A stretch of 10,496 bases of DNA from CAZUHK01 sp964620345 (GTDB taxonomy: Bacteria > Planctomycetota > Phycisphaerae > Phycisphaerales > Zrk34). Shown piece after piece: positions 6,521 through 10,496 of the stretch. The stretch's first letter is position 1. The number at the start of each line of letters is the position of its first letter. The notes beneath the pieces are model-generated. The model had not been told where the DNA came from. It made no database searches and saw only the letters and a list, made by a program, of their open reading frames with translations. The translations under genes and the position numbers were made by a program. The stretch is from contig CAZUHK010000115.1 in assembly GCA_964620345.1 (NCBI GenBank), forward strand, positions 1 to 10,496, written 5' to 3'.

Positions 6521-8271
6521 GCGCCGCGCCGCCGCTGGTGCTGTCGCGACCCAAGGCCCGGCCGTGGCGCGCGCTGATCGTGAACCTGCTGGCGATCGCC
6601 CTGGGCGTGGCGCTGTTCTGGGTCGTGCTCAACTACGACATGCCGCTGCGCCGCTTCGCGGCGATCGTCGCGACCGCGTCGATGCTGTTGGGCGCGTTCT
6701 TCCTGCTGTATTCGATGGTGACCGCGGCGCTGGGCCCGCGCTCGACGGTGTGCGCGGTGGCCCGGGCGGTGCTGCTCGAAGCGATCCAGATGAAGATCGC
6801 GCTGGCGCTGCTGGTGGCGCTGCTGGCGATCATCGCCGCGGCGCCGTTCGTCGTCGGCGAAGGCGACAAGCTGCAGTACCGCATCCAGCAGTTTCTCACC
6901 TACACACTCAGCTTGAGCTCGCTGCTGATCGCGGCGGTGACGATCTTCGTCGGCTGCGCGACGCTCACGCGGGAGATCGAAGACAAGCAGATCTTCACGG
7001 TGATGTCCAAGCCCGTCCGCCGCGGGCCGTACCTGCTGGGCAAGTGGCTGGGGCTGGTGCTGCTTTCGGGGCTGCTGCTGAGCGTGGCGGCGCTGGCGAT
7101 CTACGTGTTCGCTGTGTTCTTCCTCCAGCGTCAGCCGGCGATGGATTCGTTGGACCGCGTGGCGATCCGCAGCGAGCTGTTCACCGCGCGCATCGCCGCC
7201 GAGCCGCGCCCGCCCGACGCGGTGATGAACCGGATCCAGCAGCAGGCGACCGAGCGGCTCGAAGCGCTCAAGCAGAACCAGGGCGAGCTGTACATCCAGG
7301 AGCAGGGCGGCGAGCAGACCGTGCTCGACAGCTACATGAAGGACGCGATCACCGAGTGGCGCTCGATGGGCCCGTGGAACCAGGGCAAGGACAAGGCGGT
7401 GTTCGTGTTCGACCGGATGCTCGCGGCGCGCCAGCAGGCGCGGCGGGCGTTCGAGCGGCAAATGGACCAGGCCCTGGCCGAGCTGGAGCCGGCCGTGCGC
7501 CAGCGCATGCAAAGCGACAGCGAATTCAACCGCTACGTCCGCGGCCGGCTCTCGCAGGCGATCAACACCGCGGGGTTCGACGGCCAGTACGTGCAGCTCG
7601 AATACAAACTCCGCGCGACCGGCCAGACGCCCGACGACCACGTCCGCGTGCGTTTGGGCGCCAACGGCCGCTGGCTGGGTGACCCGATGCAGGCGCCCCA
7701 GAACATCCGACAGACGCTGCCGATCCCCGCCGAGTGGATCAGCGAACAAGGTCGGCTCGAAGTGCTGGTCCACAACTACAACCCCCAGGCCTCGATCTCC
7801 TTGCCCACGCGCGAGGGCATGAGCTTGCTGTACAAGGTCGACACGTTCACGCCCAACTACGTGCGGGCGGTGCTGATCATCTGGCTGAAGCTGGTGTTCA
7901 TCGCGGCGCTGGCGCTGGCCGCGGGCACGTTCCTGGGCTTTCCCGTGGCCGTGCTGCTGACGATGCTCGTGACCATCAGCGCCGCGTCCAGCGGCTACAT
8001 CCTCGAATCGCTCAATTACTACGCGGCGGACACCGGGCAAGGCGTGTCGCTGGTGACGCTGAGCATCAAGTACCTGGCGATGGGCTTTACCAAGCCACTG
8101 GAGCAGTTCAGCACGCTGCGATCGATCGAGCCGCTGGTCGAGGGCCGCTACGTGGCCTGGGCCCACGTGGGCCGCGCCGCGGTGTGGATCGGCGGGCTGT
8201 GGACCGCGCTGGCCGGTGTGGTCGGGTACCTGGTCTATCAACGCAAGGAACTGGCGAGGGTGCAGGTGTGA
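6517..8271 (+). CDS. ABC-2 type transporter permease with large soluble insert
   Basis: A 584-residue protein starting at a GTG that overlaps the ATPase stop (GTGA), the usual sign of translational coupling. By eye, membrane segments lie near residues 20-38, 48-72, 92-112, 132-150, 173-204, 447-470, 474-492 and 554-573. The loop TREIEDK, TVMSKPVRR and GKWLG (151-179) matches the loop of the divergent permease at 1-689, marking the site where such permeases probably meet the ATPase. Between the fifth and sixth segments is a soluble stretch of about 240 residues (205-446). Its first half is charged and helical (240-345) and its second half looks beta-rich (about 355-425). The insert probably faces the periplasm, but topology was judged only by eye. 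ABC-2 permeases export lipids, polysaccharides, drugs or other molecules; nothing here names the substrate. Confidence 0.88.
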   Translation: MSAAPPLVLSRPKARPWRALIVNLLAIALGVALFWVVLNYDMPLRRFAAIVATASMLLGAFFLLYSMVTAALGPRSTVCAVARAVLLEAIQMKIALALLVALLAIIAAAPFVVGEGDKLQYRIQQFLTYTLSLSSLLIAAVTIFVGCATLTREIEDKQIFTVMSKPVRRGPYLLGKWLGLVLLSGLLLSVAALAIYVFAVFFLQRQPAMDSLDRVAIRSELFTARIAAEPRPPDAVMNRIQQQATERLEALKQNQGELYIQEQGGEQTVLDSYMKDAITEWRSMGPWNQGKDKAVFVFDRMLAARQQARRAFERQMDQALAELEPAVRQRMQSDSEFNRYVRGRLSQAINTAGFDGQYVQLEYKLRATGQTPDDHVRVRLGANGRWLGDPMQAPQNIRQTLPIPAEWISEQGRLEVLVHNYNPQASISLPTREGMSLLYKVDTFTPNYVRAVLIIWLKLVFIAALALAAGTFLGFPVAVLLTMLVTISAASSGYILESLNYYAADTGQGVSLVTLSIKYLAMGFTKPLEQFSTLRSIEPLVEGRYVAWAHVGRAAVWIGGLWTALAGVVGYLVYQRKELARVQV

Positions 8272-8276
8272 ACATC

Positions 8277-8304
8277 GCGGATTTCGGATCTCGGATTTCG
8301 GATC
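8277..8304 (+). repeat. Tandem 14-base intergenic direct repeat
   Basis: gcggatttcggatc (8277-8290) is followed at once by tcggatttcggatc (8291-8304), differing at one base. It lies just after the permease stop, in the 106-base spacer that otherwise holds only the small hairpin at 8324-8337. Short GGATTTCGGAT-type units are familiar as dispersed intergenic repeats in some planctomycete genomes; membership of such a family is my inference. Confidence 0.6.
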
Positions 8305-8323
8305 GATCGCACCTCACCCCGGT

Positions 8324-8337
8324 CCGGTGCGTACCGG
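8324..8337 (+). other. Small hairpin in the spacer after the permease
   Basis: CCGGT and ACCGG form a five-pair stem around a GCGT loop. No run of T follows, so it is not a convincing terminator. With the adjacent direct repeat it may be part of a repeat element; the stem is short enough to be chance. Confidence 0.3.
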
Positions 8338-8377
8338 TCTGTAGCGCCGCGCTCCGCGTTCCGCAATGCGAGATCGA

Positions 8378-10496
8378 ATGACGCGCAACAAGCTCATCAC
8401 GCTGATCGCTTCGCTGACGGTATTGGTCGCGCTGGCCGGCTCGTCGCTGCTGGTGCCGACGATCAACGCCCAGCGGTCGGACCTGAACCTGGTCTACTCC
8501 GCGGACGTGACGCGGAACCTGCCGCCGAAGATGGCGCTGCTGCGGACGTTTCTGGGCAGCTTCAAGTCGATCGTCGCCAACGCGCTGTGGATGCGGGCCG
8601 AGTCGCTCAAGCAGGATGGCAAGTTCCACGAGGCGATGGAGCTGGCGCAGCTCATCAGCGACCTTCAGCCGCGGTTCTCCGAGGTCTGGTCGTTTTTGTC
8701 GTGGAACATGGCGTACAACATTTCGGTGGCCACGCACACCGAGCGTGAGCGGTGGATGTGGGTCAACCGCGGCATCGCGCTGCTGCGTGACAAGGGCATC
8801 CCGGCCAACCCGATGAGCACCAAGCTCTACCGGCAGTTGGGCTGGACGTTTCTGCACAAGGTCGGCCAGTTCTCGGATGACATGCACTGGTATTACAAGC
8901 AGAAGCTGGCCGAGCGCTGGCAACTGCTGCTGGGCCGGCCCGACCGGGGGCTGCGGCCGAAGCGGGACGCGGACGGCGAGCCGGTCGTCGGCCCCGATGG
9001 CGAGGCGGCGCAGGAGTACGGCGAGATCGCCGCGTTCCGCCCGATCGCCCTGATGGATCAGCAGTTCTTCGCCGACGACGTGCTGGACCGACGCATCCGC
9101 GAGCGGCTGATCGAGCTGGCGTCGGCGTCCCCGGAGCTGGCCGACCGGCTGGATGCGCTGCGCCTGACGGATCCATTCAACTTCGATCGCGCCGCGGCGC
9201 GGGCCATCGGGCGGATCGAGCCGCGCTACACCGATGTGCACGAGGCGCTGGCGCAGATGCGCGCGATCAACCGGCGGATGCTCGACCGCATGCAGCGCGA
9301 CCCCGACAAGCTGCTGGCCGAGCGCTACCCCGAAGCCGCGGCGGCGCTGGCGCTGCTGGGCGACCTGGATTACGAGCTGAACAAAGCGCTGCTGCTGGAC
9401 ATCGGCCGGGCGCGGATGCGGATCGAAGCGCGGCAACTGGGCTACCCCGTCGGCGAGCCGCCGGCCGAGCAGGCGGCGAAGCTCGAGGCGCTCGAGGCGT
9501 GGCTGGGTGATGATGACCCGCGGGCCGCCGACGTGCGCGATCGCATCGTGATGCCCTACCTGCGGGCCAAGGTGCTGCGGCGGGACTACCACATGCGGCC
9601 GACGTTCGTGATGGAGCTGATGGACGGCCGGTGGCTGGCCCGAACGCCCGCCGCCCAGCCCCAGCCGGTGCCGCTGGACTTCCGCCACCCCGCGGCGCAC
9701 GGGCTGTACTGGTCGGCCCTGGGCGTGCTGGTCGGCCAGGACCGCCGGGCACGCGATGAAGACTACCACTTCACCATGCTCAACACCGACCGGCAGGTGA
9801 TCCACGCCCTGCAGGCGCTGACGCACAACGGCAGCGTCGCGCTGGACCCCTACACCGGCCACTACGCTCAACTGCCCGACCCGCGGTTCATCAACGGCTA
9901 TCTCCAGGCCGTCGAAAGCGCCTACGACCGGATCGACCCGGCGAACGACAAGCCCGGGGTGATCCGCTCGTTCGAGGCGGGGATGGAAAACTTCCTGGCC
10001 TGGGCGGTGCGGCTGTGCTACTTCTGGGGCGCGCCCGACAAGGCCGAGCAGCTTTACCAGCGTCTGGGCCGCGAGTTCCGCAACAAGCCCGGCCGCATGG
10101 AACGCTACTCGCAGACGCTCGATCAGTTCATCGCCGAGGACATCCGCGAGGACATCAAATCGCTCGACGAGGCGCGCAAGGTCATCGGCGGACTGATCAA
10201 CACCGCGTTCGAGCAGGGCTATGTGAACGGTCGGGCGGACGTGGCGCGGGCCCGCATGGATACGGCGCGCCAGGCGTACCGTTACTATCAGGAAAACCAG
10301 GCGCGATTCACGCCCAACGCCAGCCGGGAACGCATGGGCCTGCGGCCGTTCGGCCAGATGGCGGCCGGCGTCGCGGTCACGCTCGAGCAGATGGAACGCC
10401 ATCCGCTGAGCGGACTTCGGCCCGACGCCGGGCAGCGCCCGCAGCGCCTCGACCAACCGGTTCAGCAGTCCGGCATCGGACACGGCAACAGCGCGC
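8378..10496 (+). CDS. Membrane-anchored helix-rich protein, planctomycete-type, function unknown (open at right edge)
   Basis: The frame runs 706 residues to the edge without a stop. One hydrophobic segment near residues 5-27 is preceded by basic residues, so the protein is either anchored with its bulk outside the cytoplasm or carries a signal peptide. Residues 64-110 (ANALWMRAESLKQDGKFHEA onward) look like a TPR-type helical pair, and RGIALLRDKGIPANP with YRQLGWTFLHKVG and SDDMHWYYK (131-173) is a stretch I associate with conserved planctomycete proteins of unknown role, sometimes called TPR proteins. No catalytic motif is visible. Its position 106 bases after the ABC permease suggests an accessory to that exporter. 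The start at 8378 has only a weak GAG upstream; an in-frame ATG at 8366 is an alternative. From about residue 658 (10349) the frame runs antisense to a recR fragment, so the last 49 residues are probably not native. Confidence 0.75.
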   Translation, partial: MTRNKLITLIASLTVLVALAGSSLLVPTINAQRSDLNLVYSADVTRNLPPKMALLRTFLGSFKSIVANALWMRAESLKQDGKFHEAMELAQLISDLQPRFSEVWSFLSWNMAYNISVATHTERERWMWVNRGIALLRDKGIPANPMSTKLYRQLGWTFLHKVGQFSDDMHWYYKQKLAERWQLLLGRPDRGLRPKRDADGEPVVGPDGEAAQEYGEIAAFRPIALMDQQFFADDVLDRRIRERLIELASASPELADRLDALRLTDPFNFDRAAARAIGRIEPRYTDVHEALAQMRAINRRMLDRMQRDPDKLLAERYPEAAAALALLGDLDYELNKALLLDIGRARMRIEARQLGYPVGEPPAEQAAKLEALEAWLGDDDPRAADVRDRIVMPYLRAKVLRRDYHMRPTFVMELMDGRWLARTPAAQPQPVPLDFRHPAAHGLYWSALGVLVGQDRRARDEDYHFTMLNTDRQVIHALQALTHNGSVALDPYTGHYAQLPDPRFINGYLQAVESAYDRIDPANDKPGVIRSFEAGMENFLAWAVRLCYFWGAPDKAEQLYQRLGREFRNKPGRMERYSQTLDQFIAEDIREDIKSLDEARKVIGGLINTAFEQGYVNGRADVARARMDTARQAYRYYQENQARFTPNASRERMGLRPFGQMAAGVAVTLEQMERHPLSGLRPDAGQRPQRLDQPVQQSGIGHGNSA
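10349..10483 (-). pseudogene. recR: recR N-terminal fragment, abruptly truncated
   Basis: On the minus strand a GTG at 10483 opens a frame whose first 45 residues are clearly RecR: LLNRLVEALRALPGVG and then [20 protein letters not shown]. E. coli RecR has [21 protein letters not shown] at the same place. This is the helix-hairpin-helix DNA-binding region of the RecFOR recombination mediator. After LAE (residues 43-45, near 10349) similarity ends. No zinc-finger cysteines and no Toprim domain follow, and neither other frame restores them. RecR is normally about 200 residues, so about three quarters is missing. The DNA beyond the break codes for the plus-strand protein. Either a rearrangement or an assembly chimera explains this. 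The GTG is a possible start only; 13 bases upstream are visible. Confidence 0.8.

Noticed and set aside
8108..10348. Continuation of the minus-strand recR frame to a protein of nearly 800 residues
   Set aside because: Only the first 45 residues resemble RecR. The rest is antisense to the anchored protein and has shadow-frame composition, so a RecR fusion is not supported.
10200..10349. A simple frameshift in recR
   Set aside because: I read the other two minus-strand frames after the break and saw no CxxC zinc-finger or Toprim sequence, so a single indel does not explain the loss.
1..10496. tRNA, rRNA, CRISPR array, insertion sequence or phage genes
   Set aside because: I saw no tRNA-like cloverleaf, regularly spaced repeats, transposase or integrase motifs on either strand.

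Overview
The window is GC-rich, densely coding DNA, very probably from a Planctomycetota bacterium and perhaps of the Phycisphaerae type. This rests on the codon bias, the style of the ABC-2 permeases, the divergent HflK/HflC-like genes, and a membrane-anchored helical protein that resembles families I know mainly from planctomycetes. The phylum is an inference from recognised sequence style, not a computed placement. Both ends cut through genes, so this may be a whole contig or an arbitrary slice.

Layout: (1) 1-689, minus strand: the N-terminal 229 residues of an ABC-2 type permease running off the left edge. (2) 690-790: a short divergent intergenic region. (3) 791-5284, plus strand: three consecutive SPFH-domain (stomatin/prohibitin/flotillin/HflK/C) genes. 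They are a 689-residue HflK-like protein with about six extra membrane segments, a 307-residue HflC-like protein, and a 478-residue HflK-like protein with a histidine-rich N-terminus. (4) 5315-8271, plus strand: an ABC ATPase with an unusual Pro/Glu-rich tail carrying three copies of a short motif, overlapping by four bases a 584-residue ABC-2 permease with a large soluble insert. (5) 8272-8377: a spacer with a direct repeat and a small hairpin. (6) 8378 to the right edge, plus strand: a membrane-anchored, helix-rich protein. (7) At the extreme right edge, on the minus strand, about 45 codons that are unmistakably the N-terminus of RecR. They lie antisense to the end of the previous frame and stop abruptly.

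How the genes may work together: the three SPFH proteins probably form a hetero-oligomeric membrane assembly like HflK-HflC, which in E. coli cages the FtsH protease. No FtsH gene is present here. The SPFH genes are followed at short spacing by an ABC exporter pair and then by an anchored periplasmic-type protein. A co-transcribed unit that couples an SPFH membrane scaffold to an ABC-2 exporter is therefore a reasonable hypothesis, but the sequence shows only proximity, not interaction. The broken recR at the right edge points to either a real rearrangement or an assembly chimera, and the last roughly 150 bases should be treated with caution.
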